A stretch of 57,962 nt of DNA from Myxococcales bacterium (GTDB lineage Bacteria; Myxococcota_A; Polyangia; Haliangiales; Haliangiaceae). The stretch is from assembly GCA_947483555.1 (NCBI GenBank), contig CANKMW010000058.1, positions 1 through 57,962 of the forward strand. Reading direction: 5' to 3'. How positions within the stretch are numbered: the first letter of the stretch is position 1; each line of letters opens with the position of its first letter. A program made the translations under genes and the position numbers. The notes beneath the pieces were generated by a model, which searched no databases, was not told the origin of the DNA, and saw only the letters and a list, made by a program, of their open reading frames with translations. Below are positions 29,156-39,361 of this stretch, piece after piece.

Positions 29156-30571
29156 CGGCAGCGCGACCCACGTCGCGCCCGACGCGAAGACGGCGAGCAT
29201 CGCGGCTTCCAGCGCCGCCGCGCGTGAGATCGCCAGCACCGTACACGCGGTCAGGTAGGCCGCGACGCCGAGCTCCAGCCACGCGGTCGCCGAGGGCGGC
29301 ACGACGTAGCGTCGGGGCGCGTCGAGCGCGCCGACCGCGCCGTCCTTGGGTGTGCGCACGAACGGTGTCCGGTGGCCGACCACCGCCTCGATGACCGCCT
29401 TGCCCTGCGAGACCGCCATCCCCGCGGTGAGCGCGACCAGCGCCGGGACGCGGAGGAGCGCGCCGAGTCGCTCGCCACGATCACTGCTGGTGGCGACGAA
29501 TGAACCCAGCACGAGGGCGGTGATCAGCGCCGAGCCGACGTGCAGCGCCGGCGCCCACGACGGACCGCCGCCGCTGCCCAGACAGACGCCACCGGTCAGC
29601 ATGAGCACCAGCGTGAGCAGGTACGGCACGTTGTGCGTGAGGTGGAAGATCGCCTCGACGCGGCGCCACCACGGCCACGGCGCGCCGGCCACCGCCGGCA
29701 TCAGCTTGCGCGCGCACTCCACCGATCCTTTGGCCCAGCGGTGTTGCTGGGCCTTGAACGCGCGCAGGTCAGCCGGCAACTCGGCCGGTGCCACCACGTC
29801 GCCGGCGTACACGAAGCGCCAGCCGCGCAGCGCGGCCCGGTACGAGAGGTCGAGATCTTCGGTCAACGTGTCGGCGTGCCAGCCACCGGCGCTGGCGATC
29901 GCGGTGGCGCGCCACAGGCCGGCGGTGCCATTGAAGTTGAAGGTGGCGCCGGTAGCGGCTCGCCCGGCCTGCTCGACGGCGAAGTGACCGTCGAGGAGCA
30001 TGGCCTCGAGCCGCGTGAGCAGCGAACGCTCGCGGTTGAGGTGGCCCCACCGCGCCTGCACCATGCCGACCTCGGGATCGGCGAAGTGACCGACGGTGCG
30101 GCGCAGGAAGTCGGGCGGCGGGACGAAGTCGGCGTCGAGCACCAGCACCAACTCGCCGCGCGCGACCTGGCGACCGGCCTCCAGCGCGCCGGCCTTCCAG
30201 CCGCGGCGCTCGGCGCGCTGCACGTGCACGATGTCGACGCCGGCGGCACCCCAGCGCGCGACGGCGGCGGCGCCGATCGCGACGCTGTCGTCGGTCGAGT
30301 CGTCGAGGACCTGGATCTCGAGCCGATCGCGCGGCCAGTCGAGGGCCGCGGCCGCCGCGATGACCCGGGCCACCACGGCGCGCTCGTTGTAGAGCGGCAC
30401 CTGCACGGTGACCCGCGGCAGCGCGGCGTCGTCGGGCAAGGGCGGCGCGACCGGCAGCCGCCGGCGGCCACGCCAGGCCCGCGCCACCAGCGTCAGCCGG
30501 TGGGCGCCATAGACCCCGAGCAGCGCCAGGGCACCGACGTACCCCGCCCAGGCGATCGTCAGCGCGAGCAT
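29117..30571 (-). CDS. Membrane glycosyltransferase family 2 (cellulose synthase/ceramide glucosyltransferase-like)
   Basis: 484 residues. An N-terminal helix (LALTIAWAGYVGALALLGVYGAHRL) is followed by a GT-A domain: PRVTVQVPLYNERAVVARVIAA, QVLDDSTDD, LVLVLDADFVPPPDFL (DxD metal site), TLTEDLDLSYRAALRGW (catalytic ED) and QQHRWAKGS (QxxRW). Two or more helix pairs follow. This is the processive/inverting GT2 layout that transfers a sugar from a nucleotide donor to a lipid or glycan at the inner membrane. The ATG at 30571 overlaps the upstream gene's stop by 13 bp, so it is coupled to the CAAX-protease-like gene. Its last codons overlap the 6S-like RNA terminator in antisense. Confidence 0.88.
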   Translation of the reverse strand: MLALTIAWAGYVGALALLGVYGAHRLTLVARAWRGRRRLPVAPPLPDDAALPRVTVQVPLYNERAVVARVIAAAAALDWPRDRLEIQVLDDSTDDSVAIGAAAVARWGAAGVDIVHVQRAERRGWKAGALEAGRQVARGELVLVLDADFVPPPDFLRRTVGHFADPEVGMVQARWGHLNRERSLLTRLEAMLLDGHFAVEQAGRAATGATFNFNGTAGLWRATAIASAGGWHADTLTEDLDLSYRAALRGWRFVYAGDVVAPAELPADLRAFKAQQHRWAKGSVECARKLMPAVAGAPWPWWRRVEAIFHLTHNVPYLLTLVLMLTGGVCLGSGGGPSWAPALHVGSALITALVLGSFVATSSDRGERLGALLRVPALVALTAGMAVSQGKAVIEAVVGHRTPFVRTPKDGAVGALDAPRRYVVPPSATAWLELGVAAYLTACTVLAISRAAALEAAMLAVFASGATWVALPKKNEPDRFERRA

Positions 30572-32180
30572 GACCGTCCGTCGGTCGGACACTGCGAGAT
30601 CGCCAGCAGGTCCATCGTCCACGCCACGCCGACGTGGATGACGACGCCGCCCCAGATCGACCGCGTGCGCATGGCCAGCGTGCCGAGGATGACCCCGGCA
30701 AAGATGGCGCCGATGGTCTCGGTCATCGGCTTGCCGTAGTGGATCATGCAGTAGGGAACGATCATGACGAAGATCGCGTTGGCCCCCAGCGCCCGCCGCA
30801 GCCCCTGCAGCAGGAAGCCGCGGAAGAAGAACTCGAGCGACAGAAACTGCACCGCGTACATCAGCTCCCACGACCAGGTGTCGAACCACGACCGATTGGC
30901 CAGCCGGTAGAACGGATAGGTGTGCCGGAACGCGTCGGTGCGTGACGCGATCACCACCGCCGGCAGGATCAGCGCGAACATCAGCGCGTAGATCCACAGG
31001 TGCTTGAAGAAGCCGCGCAGCGACAGGTGGTAGTCACGGAGCCGCTCGCCGGGGAGCGCGGCGACCACCGCCATCGGCAGCAGCAGATAGCCGAACACGC
31101 GCCAGCCGGTCCACCACGCGAAGCCGCGCAGGCTCCAGTAGGCGTCGCGCTCGGTCGGGTCGCGCGGGAACCAGCGCTCGTACTGGGCGCGCTGACCGAC
31201 GTACTCCTGCAGGGTCAGCGTCACGCACACGACCACCAGGATGACCGCGATCTTCCAGTCGAAGCGCGCGGCGCCGGCCCCACCCGGCGCCGTCGGGCCC
31301 CCGTCGGCGTCGATGGCGCGCCACTGCTCGACCGTGAGCCTGGACACCAGGCGCCAGCACAGGTTGTTGCGGGCCCGGCAGTAGACCAGCAACGCCACCA
31401 CGGCGGCCACCGCGGCCACCACGATCCCGGCCGTCACCGCGAACCGCTCGAGCACACCCCAGTCGACGCGCACCGCCGCGGCGACGCGGCGGGCCGGATC
31501 CATCGTCCCGGCCACGGCCAGCTGCAGCAGCACCCCACCCCAGATCGAGCCGGTGCGCATGGCCAGGACGCCGAGCCCGAAGCCGAGGCCGATCACGGCG
31601 AACACCTCCGGCATCGGCTTGCCGAAATGGATCAGGCAATACGGCACCACCATCACCGAGATCGCGTTGGCGCCCATCACCGGGCGCAGGCCGGCGAGCA
31701 GGAAGCCGCGGAAGAAGAACTCGACCGCGATCACCTGCAGCGCGCACAGCGCCGCCCAGATGACCTGATCGCCCGGCGAGCGATCGGCGCCGCGAAACCG
31801 CGGGTACAGGTCGCGGAAGGTCTCGGTCCCCGACAGCAGCCACAGGCCGCCGACGATCACCGCGACCGCGACCGCGAAGCCGCCCAGGTGCGCGACCACG
31901 CCGCGCGGCGACAGGTGATAGTCACGCTGGCGTTCGCCGGGCAGCGCCGCGACCAGGGCCAGCGGCATGATCACGTAGCCGAACACGCTCCAGCCGGTCC
32001 ACCACGCGGTGCGCGCGAGCCCGCCGTGACGCTCGGGCAGTCCCGGATCGTACCCGAACCATTCGAGGGCGAGGCGCGGCCCCAGGTACTCCTGCACCGT
32101 GAGCGCCAGCGCCGCGATCACCAGGATCGCGCCGGCCTTCCAGACCAGCGGACCGCGCTCGTCGCGCACGCGGTCCCGGC

Positions 32181-32184
<4 letters not shown>
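30559..32184 (-). CDS. Duplicated CPBP (CAAX-protease-like) intramembrane metalloprotease
   Basis: 541 residues made of two homologous CPBP halves in tandem. Each half opens with a helix and QEYLGPRLALEWFGYDP or QEYVGQRAQYERWFPRDP, then WWTGWxVFGYxxxPxAxVAALPGERxRDYHLSxRG, then the catalytic EFFFRGFLL (first half ~170, second half ~460), then IHFGKP or IHYGKP and MRTxSIWGGV. Both halves keep the Glu, Arg and His expected for the active site. CPBP proteins process prenylated or secreted peptides or act as membrane factors; single-domain forms are usual. A linker of ~90 residues with an extra helix joins the halves. The ATG overlaps the gltX stop by 4 bp (ATGA). Confidence 0.85.
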
Positions 32185-33638
<1,454 letters not shown>

Positions 33639-33675
33639 CGGGGCGCTGGTGTACCACGACCGACGAAACGCGAAA

Positions 33676-33703
33676 CGGCCCGGAGCCGCGAGGCCCCGGG
33701 CCG
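33676..33703 (-). terminator. Terminator-like hairpin after the dsbA-like gene
   Basis: An 8-bp GC stem (33676-33683 CGGCCCGG; 33696-33703 CCGGGCCG) with a 12-nt loop. On the minus strand it is followed by TTTCGCGTTTCG, a weak T-rich tail. It lies 48 nt after the stop of the gene ending at 33751 and 38 nt before the gltX start. Confidence 0.5.
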
Positions 33704-33750
33704 CTGTGATCGACGCCCGGGCCGACGATCGGCGACGGCCGGCGTCGACG

Positions 33751-34569
33751 TTACGGCTTGGGCGCGTCGAGCTTCTTGAGGCCCTTCTCGACCACCCAGG
33801 TGCGGTAGTAGCTGTCGGCCGAGGTGCCCTGCGCGACCCGCTCCTCGGCCTTCTTCAGCTCCTCGTCGATGACGGTCTTGAAGGCCGGGAACGGCTGGGC
33901 GCCGGACAGGAAGCGGCCATTGATGAAGAACGCCGGGGTGGCGCCGACGCCGAGCATCGACAGGCTCTGCATGTGCTTCTGCACCCAGGCCTCGCAGTCC
34001 TTGCTCTTGAGGTCGGTGGCGTACTTGCCGGCGTCCATGCCCGGGACGTCCTTGCCCAGCGCGAGGATGGTCTCCTCCTCGAACTTGCGGGCCTTGAACA
34101 CCTTCTCCCACAGCAGCTCGTCGATCTCCTTGAACTTGCCCTGGCGGTGCCCGGCGCAGGTGGCCTGGGCCGGCAGCGTCGCGGTCTGCGGGTGGACGAC
34201 GAACGGGGCGTACACGACCCGGACCTTGTCGCCGTAGGTCTCGTGGATCTGTTGCAGCGTCGGGCGCGCCTTCTCGCAGAACGGGCACGCGTACTCGTAG
34301 GCCTTGACGATCGTCACCAGCGCGTTGGGGCTGCCGATCACGGGCGCATCGTCGACGGCGACCGCGTAGGTCTTGGTCGGGTCGGGCGCCGGGCGCTGCG
34401 GGCGCTGCGGCTGCCCACCACCGCCGATGCCCTTCTTCTCGATGTTCTCGAGGCGCTTGTCGATGGCGGCCAGCTTGTCGAGGACCGCCTTGTTGTCCTG
34501 CTGGCAGGCACCGAGCAACGCAACCGACGCGACCGACAGGGCGGTCGCAAGCAATAGGCTCTTCTTCAT
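33751..34569 (-). CDS. DsbA-like thioredoxin-fold lipoprotein
   Basis: 272 residues from the ATG at 34569, preceded by GAGGAG at a good distance. Lipoprotein signal with lipobox Cys at residue 22 (LLGACQQ), a short coiled coil (~27-46), a Gly/Pro/Gln linker, then a DsbA/disulfide-isomerase-type thioredoxin fold (~67-260). The active site is CPFC (95-98) in YEYACPFCEKARPTL, and the cis-Pro loop is VGATPAFFINGRFLSG. Such proteins oxidise or isomerise disulfides in the periplasm. It overlaps the upstream M56 peptidase gene by 4 bp (ATGA), making it the third gene of a BlaI-BlaR-type operon, an uncommon partner. Confidence 0.88.
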   Translation of the reverse strand: MKKSLLLATALSVASVALLGACQQDNKAVLDKLAAIDKRLENIEKKGIGGGGQPQRPQRPAPDPTKTYAVAVDDAPVIGSPNALVTIVKAYEYACPFCEKARPTLQQIHETYGDKVRVVYAPFVVHPQTATLPAQATCAGHRQGKFKEIDELLWEKVFKARKFEEETILALGKDVPGMDAGKYATDLKSKDCEAWVQKHMQSLSMLGVGATPAFFINGRFLSGAQPFPAFKTVIDEELKKAEERVAQGTSADSYYRTWVVEKGLKKLDAPKP

Positions 34570-35975
34570 GGATCGACTCCTCGGGAACAAGTAGGGATGG
34601 CGTTGGCGTTGGAAACTTCGACGGCGTCTCGGGTCGACACCGCGCCGAGACTGGCAGCGGCGACAGCGGCGGGACAATCGCAGCACAGGCTATCGGACGC
34701 AAGCGCGGCACCCTCGCCCCGCATGTCGCCGACCACCCGCGGGTCGGTGGCCGAGAGATCGATCCTTCGACTCGGCCACTGCGCGGCCTCGCTCAGGACG
34801 AACGGGGATTCCACGACCCGGCGGCGCATGACGTGCTGGAACTCGCACACCTCGGCGCGGCTGAGCGCACCGTCGTTGTCGGTGTCGGCCTCGGGGAAGC
34901 TGGCCATGATCGACGACGCGACCTCGGGTGTGAACAGGCACACCCTCGGGGCCGCGGCGGCGGCGCCCACCGGCGCGGCGCCGGTCAGCCCGAGCAGCGC
35001 GAACCCGGCGATGACGAGCACGCCGGCGGCGCCGACGCCGGCGCCCGGCGGGCGGGCGCACAACGCCTCGACCCGCCGACGCAGTTGCCCGCCACGGCGG
35101 GCCAGCGCCAGGCCGGCCGCGGGCGCCGCGCTGGCCCGCGCGGCGTCGACCAGCATGCGCGCGTAGTCGCGCGCCGCCAGCGGGCCGACGGCGATCGCCC
35201 ACGCATCGCACGCCTGCTCGCGAGCGAGATCGAGCCGGCGGTTGACGAGGCGCACCACCGGCCAGAAGAAGAACACGGTGGCGGCGGCGGCCTGCACCAG
35301 GCGCAGCGCGGCGTCGCCGCGGCGGACGTGGGCCAGCTCGTGGGCCAGGGCGGCACGGCGGGCGGCGATGCCGGCCGCGGTGGCGTCGGCCACCAGCGCG
35401 GCGGGCAAGACGATGATCGGCCGCAGCAGCCCGACCAGGTACGCCGCGCCATCGATGGCGGAGACGCGGAGCGCGACCGGGCGCCGCAGGCGGAGCCGGC
35501 GTCCGAGTGCCGCGGCCTCGTCGGTGAGCCAGGCCGGCGCCGGGTCGGCGGCCAGCGCGTGCTGGCGGGCGGCGCGCGCGCGGCGGATCTGGCGCCCGGT
35601 GAGCGCGGCGGCGATGGCGACCCAGGCGCCGGCGGCGGCCAGGGTTCCCCACGGTGCGGTCGGCGCGGGCGCGGGTCCGAGCGTGGCGCCGGGCGCGGGC
35701 GCGGTGACCACGACCATCTCGATCGCGGGCGTGTCGCGGGTGGCGGTGTCGACCAGCGACGCCAGCGAGTAGCGGGCGCCGGGACCGATCGGGACCAGGA
35801 ACTTGAGCAACACGACCGTCCACAGCGCGGCGATCACCGCCGGGCGAGCGCGGCGCAGCACCGTGATCGACAGCAGCCAGGCGGCCACGGCGAGCGCGGT
35901 GCCGAAGACCAGCGCAGCACCCAGCACCGCCAGCACGTTGCCGGCGACCGCGCCCACGTCGACCATCGCCGTCAC
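34566..35975 (-). CDS. BlaR1/MecR1-like M56 membrane metallopeptidase with EF-hand tail
   Basis: 469 residues. Two N-terminal helices and one near 115, then an M56 metallopeptidase domain with HELAH (212-216) and the third ligand Glu at 253 (REQACDAW), then helices at ~233 and ~320. In BlaR1/MecR1 the C-terminal extracytoplasmic part is a penicillin-binding sensor. Here it is only ~135 residues: a perfect EF-hand loop, D364-x-D366-x-D368-G, ending at E375, followed by a Cys cluster (LCCDCP). The sensed signal is thus not a beta-lactam through a PBP domain; calcium or thiol state are candidates. It is coupled by ATGA overlaps to the repressor gene upstream and the DsbA-like gene downstream. 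Confidence 0.87.
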   Translation of the reverse strand: MTAMVDVGAVAGNVLAVLGAALVFGTALAVAAWLLSITVLRRARPAVIAALWTVVLLKFLVPIGPGARYSLASLVDTATRDTPAIEMVVVTAPAPGATLGPAPAPTAPWGTLAAAGAWVAIAAALTGRQIRRARAARQHALAADPAPAWLTDEAAALGRRLRLRRPVALRVSAIDGAAYLVGLLRPIIVLPAALVADATAAGIAARRAALAHELAHVRRGDAALRLVQAAAATVFFFWPVVRLVNRRLDLAREQACDAWAIAVGPLAARDYARMLVDAARASAAPAAGLALARRGGQLRRRVEALCARPPGAGVGAAGVLVIAGFALLGLTGAAPVGAAAAAPRVCLFTPEVASSIMASFPEADTDNDGALSRAEVCEFQHVMRRRVVESPFVLSEAAQWPSRRIDLSATDPRVVGDMRGEGAALASDSLCCDCPAAVAAASLGAVSTRDAVEVSNANAIPTCSRGVDP

Positions 35976-36394
35976 GGCCGCCGGTCCTTCTTGTGTCGCG
36001 ACTCGCGCTTGTCGGTCGCGGCCGGGGCCTCGACGCGACGCTCGATGTCACGCAGCTCGTCGAGCGTGAGCGACTCGTCCTCGACCAGGCCGAGCACCAT
36101 CGCCTGCGCCTCGCCGTCGAAGACGTCGTCGAGGAACGCGCGCAACCGATCCTTGAGCACCGAGGCGCGCGCGAAGGCCGGCTTGTAGATGAAGGGCTCG
36201 CGCTCGCGATCGACGATGACCGCGCCCTTGGTGGCCAGCCGGCCGAGGAGCGTCATCACGGTGGTGTACGCCGGCTCGCCGCCGCCGCGGCGGACCAGCT
36301 CGGCGCGCGCCTCGGCCACCGTGGCGTGGCCGAGTTGCCACAACGTCTTCATGACGTTGAACTCGGCAGGGGTCAGCTCGGGGGTGCGGGGCAT
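35972..36394 (-). CDS. BlaI/MecI-family transcriptional repressor
   Basis: 140 residues. The winged-helix DNA-binding domain (LTPAEFNVMKTLWQLGHATVAEARAEL, then AYTTVMTLLGRLATKGAVIVDRE) is followed by the C-terminal dimerisation helices (LRAFLDDVFDGEAQAMVLGLVEDESLTLDELRDIERRV). These repressors are cleaved through the partner M56 peptidase to relieve repression. The partner gene follows with a 4-bp ATGA overlap. An inverted repeat 37-50 bp upstream fits an autoregulatory operator. Confidence 0.93.
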   Translation of the reverse strand: MPRTPELTPAEFNVMKTLWQLGHATVAEARAELVRRGGGEPAYTTVMTLLGRLATKGAVIVDREREPFIYKPAFARASVLKDRLRAFLDDVFDGEAQAMVLGLVEDESLTLDELRDIERRVEAPAATDKRESRHKKDRRP

Positions 36395-36430
36395 CGGGGG
36401 GCGGATGGGCGACGACAGCTACGTATTGCT

Positions 36431-36455
36431 ACTACGAGTGTAGTTTGAACGTCAA
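36431..36455 (-). promoter_or_regulatory. BlaI-type operator over the operon promoter
   Basis: Inverted repeat ACTAC-N4-GTAGT (36431-36444) with the TAC...GTA half-sites typical of BlaI/MecI/CopY. On the minus strand a TTGACG (-35) lies at 36455-36450, and a TAGCAA (-10-like) follows 18 nt later, so the operator falls between the boxes and would block RNA polymerase. Confidence 0.65.
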
Positions 36456-36701
36456 GAGCGTTCCGTCCGGCCTGCAACCAGGGTCACGGCGGGGGCTATT
36501 CCGGGCCGCGAAACCGAGGCCGGGGCGCCGCAGCGAGCCTCCAAGTCGCTCCACTGGCCGGACATGCGCGACAAGTTGCTGATGGCGCGCCTGCGTGATC
36601 GGCTTCCAGGGGCTTCACCGACCGTCTGCCACCAGGCTGTTGGCGCCGCGATCACTGGACCGGCAACCCGGCAGCGCGGCACGCCTCCCCGACCGCGGCG
36701 T

Positions 36702-36731
36702 TACCCATATGACGGGCGTGTCATATGGGTA
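36702..36731. repeat. 12-bp perfect inverted repeat, AT-rich arms
   Basis: TACCCATATGAC (36702-36713) and GTCATATGGGTA (36720-36731) are perfect arms around GGGCGT. It sits 52 bp downstream of the WGR gene (minus strand) in the 388-bp gap between blaI and that gene; I support no gene in 36395-36782. There is no T-run. It may be a protein-binding site or a bidirectional terminator. Confidence 0.6.
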
Positions 36732-36782
36732 CTGGTGGCGGGGGACACCCCACGACTCTCGAGGCTGCGCTCCCGCTGAACG

Positions 36783-37031
36783 TCAGGTGCGGCGAGCGGA
36801 CGAGCGGAGACGGGCCCCGCGCGACTCGATCCCGAACGTGCCCTGAGTCTTCTCGGCCAACAGCTTCTCGACCTCGGCCTTCGCGGCTGCGGCGTCCCTG
36901 CACTTCTTGACCTTGGACTGACCGTCCGTGCCGATCCGGCCGAAGGTCACCGTGAAGGACGAACCCGCGAGGTTGACCTCCCAGAACTTCCTCGAAGTCC
37001 CCTCGACGAGCTCGAACCTGCGCTTGGCCAT
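36783..37031 (-). CDS. Small WGR-domain protein
   Basis: 82 residues, essentially one WGR domain: RRFELVEGTSRKFWEVNLAGSSFTVTFGRIGTDGQSKVKKC, with the central Gly-Arg of the motif (FGRIGTDG), followed by the helix DAAAAKAEVEKLLAEKTQGTFGI. WGR domains bind nucleic acids in PARPs and other proteins; stand-alone bacterial versions are common but uncharacterised. The ATG at 37031 is chosen because the domain starts there. Divergent from the GST gene (34-bp gap). Confidence 0.8.
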   Translation of the reverse strand: MAKRRFELVEGTSRKFWEVNLAGSSFTVTFGRIGTDGQSKVKKCRDAAAAKAEVEKLLAEKTQGTFGIESRGARLRSSARRT

Positions 37032-37065
37032 GCGGCCAGGATAGCGCTCGGCTACAGTTTCGACC

Positions 37066-37680
37066 ATGCGCCTGTACCAGGACTCCCGGGCCCCCAACCC
37101 GCGCCGCGTGCGCATGTTCCTCGTCGAGAAAGGCCTGGCCGACAGCGTCGAGCTGGTCGAGGTCAGCATCAACGATCGCGCTCACCAGGAGCCGGCGTAT
37201 CTGGAGAAGAATCCGCTCGGGCTGGTGCCGGTGCTGGAGCTCGACGATGGACGGCTGCTGCGCGAGTCGATGGCGATCTGCCGCTACCTCGACGAGCTCC
37301 ACCCGGAGCCGACCATGTTCGGCACCGATCCGTGGCAACGGGCGCAGATCGAACAGTGGAACCGCCACGCCGAGCTCGAGCTGCTGTTCGCGGTGGCGCA
37401 GGTGTTCCGCAACAGCCATCCGTTCTGGGCCGGCCGCATCAAGCAGGCACCCGAGTTCGCCGACATCATGCGCGAGCACCTGGCGAAGCGCCTGGCGTGG
37501 CTCGACGGCGAGCTGGCCGAGCGGTCCTGGCTCGCCGGCGACCGGTTCTCGATCGCCGATATCACCGCGGTGTGCGCGCTCGATTTCGGAAAGATCTCGC
37601 AGATCCGGATCGGCGACGACACCCCACATCTGGCGCGCTGGTATGCCGACGTGAAGTCGCGACCCAGCCACAAGGCGTAG
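37066..37680 (+). CDS. Glutathione S-transferase family protein
   Basis: 204 residues. N-terminal thioredoxin-like domain (MRLYQDSRAPNPRRVRMFLVEKGL, with Ser at the catalytic position; NPLGLVPVLELDDGRLLRESMAICRYLDE is the glutathione-binding Pro/Glu-Ser loop) and C-terminal helical domain (SWLAGDRFSIADITAVCAL, the N-capping box). Theta/Nu-like cytosolic GST. Substrate unknown. The kinase gene follows after 23 bp. Confidence 0.92.
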   Translation: MRLYQDSRAPNPRRVRMFLVEKGLADSVELVEVSINDRAHQEPAYLEKNPLGLVPVLELDDGRLLRESMAICRYLDELHPEPTMFGTDPWQRAQIEQWNRHAELELLFAVAQVFRNSHPFWAGRIKQAPEFADIMREHLAKRLAWLDGELAERSWLAGDRFSIADITAVCALDFGKISQIRIGDDTPHLARWYADVKSRPSHKA

Positions 37681-37703
37681 CGCCTCGTAGTACGATGGGC
37701 GGG

Positions 37704-39335
37704 ATGGCGGAGGATCCGCGCCTCGGTGCGGTGCTCGACGATCGTTACCGCGTGCTCGAACAGCTCGCGGCGGGCGGGATCGGCATGGTCTATCGCGGCG
37801 AACGGATCAAGCTCGGCCGCGAGGTCGCGATCAAGTTCCTGCACGCGTGGGCGGCGGCGGAGCCGACCTTCGTCAAGCGCTTCGAGCTCGAGGCCATGGC
37901 GATGGCCCGCCTCCAGCACCCCAACTGCGCGTCGGTGATCGACACCGGCGTCCACGACAACGAGCCGTACGTGGTGATGGAGCTGATCGGCGGCGAGGCC
38001 CTGATCGACCTGCTCGACCGCGGACCGGTGCCGGCAGCGCGGGCGATCGAGATCGTGCGCCAGGTGCTGGCGGCGCTCGATCACGCGCACGGTCAGGGCG
38101 TCGTGCACCGCGACATCAAGCCCAGCAACATCGCGATCACCACCTCGACCGAGTTCGGTGATCAGGTGAAGGTCCTCGATTTCGGGCTGGCCAAGCTGAT
38201 GGAGAGCGCCAGCGCGCTCACCGGCCATTTTGCCGTCGGCACGCCGACGTACATGCCGCCCGAGCAGAGCCGCGGCGATCCGGTGGACGCGCGGACCGAT
38301 CTGTACGCGACCGGGCTGGTGCTGTTCGAGCTCCTGACCGGCGGGCCGCCGTTCACCGGCGACGAACCGACCGACGTCATCCTGGCTCACCAGGGCACGC
38401 CGCCGCCGCTGCTCAGCGAGCGGTGCCCGGAGGCCGGGTTCTCGCCGGCGCTCGAAGCGGTGGTGATGTGCGCGCTCAGGAAGGCGCCGGCAGACCGCTA
38501 TGCGTCGGCGGCGGAGATGGCACGGGCGCTGGAGGCGGTGCCGGAGGCGGTGCGGTCCCGGCCGGGATCGCAGCCGCAGCCGCAGCCGCAGCCGCAGCCG
38601 CAGCCGGGACCAAAGCCGAAGCACGCGACGATCGCCCTGGCGAGCGATGCGTTGATCGAAGTCAGACCGCCGCCCCCGATCCCGACACCGTCGACGTCAG
38701 CGTCAGCATCAACGTCGGCGTCGACGTCAGGATCAGCGTCGACGTCGGCGAGGGCCGCGCTCGCGAAGCTGCCGCCGTTCGTGCGCACGAAGCACGGCAT
38801 GGCGACAGTGGCGGTGGGCGTGCTGGCGCTGATCGGGGTCGTGGTGCTGATCGCGAGTGGCGGCGAAGGCACGAAGCCCGTCGCCCCCCAGGAACCCGAA
38901 GCGCGGCCGGAAGTGCAGATGCCGGAGGACGGCACCTCGAGCGAGCTGGCGCGCCTGCGGGCCCGCACCCGCGGCGCCGACACGCCTGATGACGTGGTCC
39001 GCTCGCTGCACCGGCTGGCCGCGGCGCACCCCACCGACGCCGAGATCCCGCTCGTGCTCGGCCAGATCTACTGCGAGAAGCTGTGGGTCGAGGACGGCCT
39101 GGCGGCGTTCCGCAAGGCGATCGCCATCGATCCCGACCTGCGCAGCGACCCGCGGCTGCTGCGCAGCGCGATGTACGGCCTCGGCAACGACGGCCATCAC
39201 GGCACGGTGCGCCGCTTCCTCGTCGACGAGATCGGCGCGGCCGCGGTGCCGTTCCTCGACGAGGTGGTCCGCGGCCGGTGGCGCCAGGAGGTCAAGGCGC
39301 GCGCTGCGGCGACCATGAACGAGCTCGGAGCGTAG
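37704..39335 (+). CDS. Pkn-type transmembrane Ser/Thr protein kinase
   Basis: 543 residues. Kinase domain ~10-275: YRVLEQLAAGGIGMVYRGERI (Gly loop), VAIKFLH (Lys), YVVMELIGGEALIDLL, VVHRDIKPSNIAI (catalytic loop), VLDFGLAK (DFG), GTPTYMPPEQSRG (PPE). A low-complexity linker contains (PQ)n at ~290-301 and a Thr/Ser/Ala stretch from ~330. A transmembrane helix (ATVAVGVLALIGVVVLIAS, ~366-386) leads to an extracytoplasmic region (~150 residues) with TPR-like helices (VLGQIYCEKLWVEDGLAAFRKAIAIDP). An ATG at 37695 is also possible. It could phosphorylate partners read by the FHA proteins in this window; this is a suggestion only. Confidence 0.93.
   Translation: MAEDPRLGAVLDDRYRVLEQLAAGGIGMVYRGERIKLGREVAIKFLHAWAAAEPTFVKRFELEAMAMARLQHPNCASVIDTGVHDNEPYVVMELIGGEALIDLLDRGPVPAARAIEIVRQVLAALDHAHGQGVVHRDIKPSNIAITTSTEFGDQVKVLDFGLAKLMESASALTGHFAVGTPTYMPPEQSRGDPVDARTDLYATGLVLFELLTGGPPFTGDEPTDVILAHQGTPPPLLSERCPEAGFSPALEAVVMCALRKAPADRYASAAEMARALEAVPEAVRSRPGSQPQPQPQPQPQPGPKPKHATIALASDALIEVRPPPPIPTPSTSASASTSASTSGSASTSARAALAKLPPFVRTKHGMATVAVGVLALIGVVVLIASGGEGTKPVAPQEPEARPEVQMPEDGTSSELARLRARTRGADTPDDVVRSLHRLAAAHPTDAEIPLVLGQIYCEKLWVEDGLAAFRKAIAIDPDLRSDPRLLRSAMYGLGNDGHHGTVRRFLVDEIGAAAVPFLDEVVRGRWRQEVKARAAATMNELGA
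38571..38606. repeat. (CAGCCG)6 hexanucleotide microsatellite
   Basis: Six perfect copies in the kinase linker, coding Pro-Gln repeats. A second low-complexity run based on TCGACGTCAG-like units lies at about 38691-38750. Both keep frame and could vary in length by slippage. Confidence 0.85.
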
Positions 39336-39361
39336 CGATCGACCGGTAACAAGGCCCGGTA

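Noticed and set aside
36452..36779. Short frames in the gap between blaI and the WGR gene
   Set aside because: No ribosome-binding site, no motif, Arg/Pro-rich composition; overlapping candidates on both strands.
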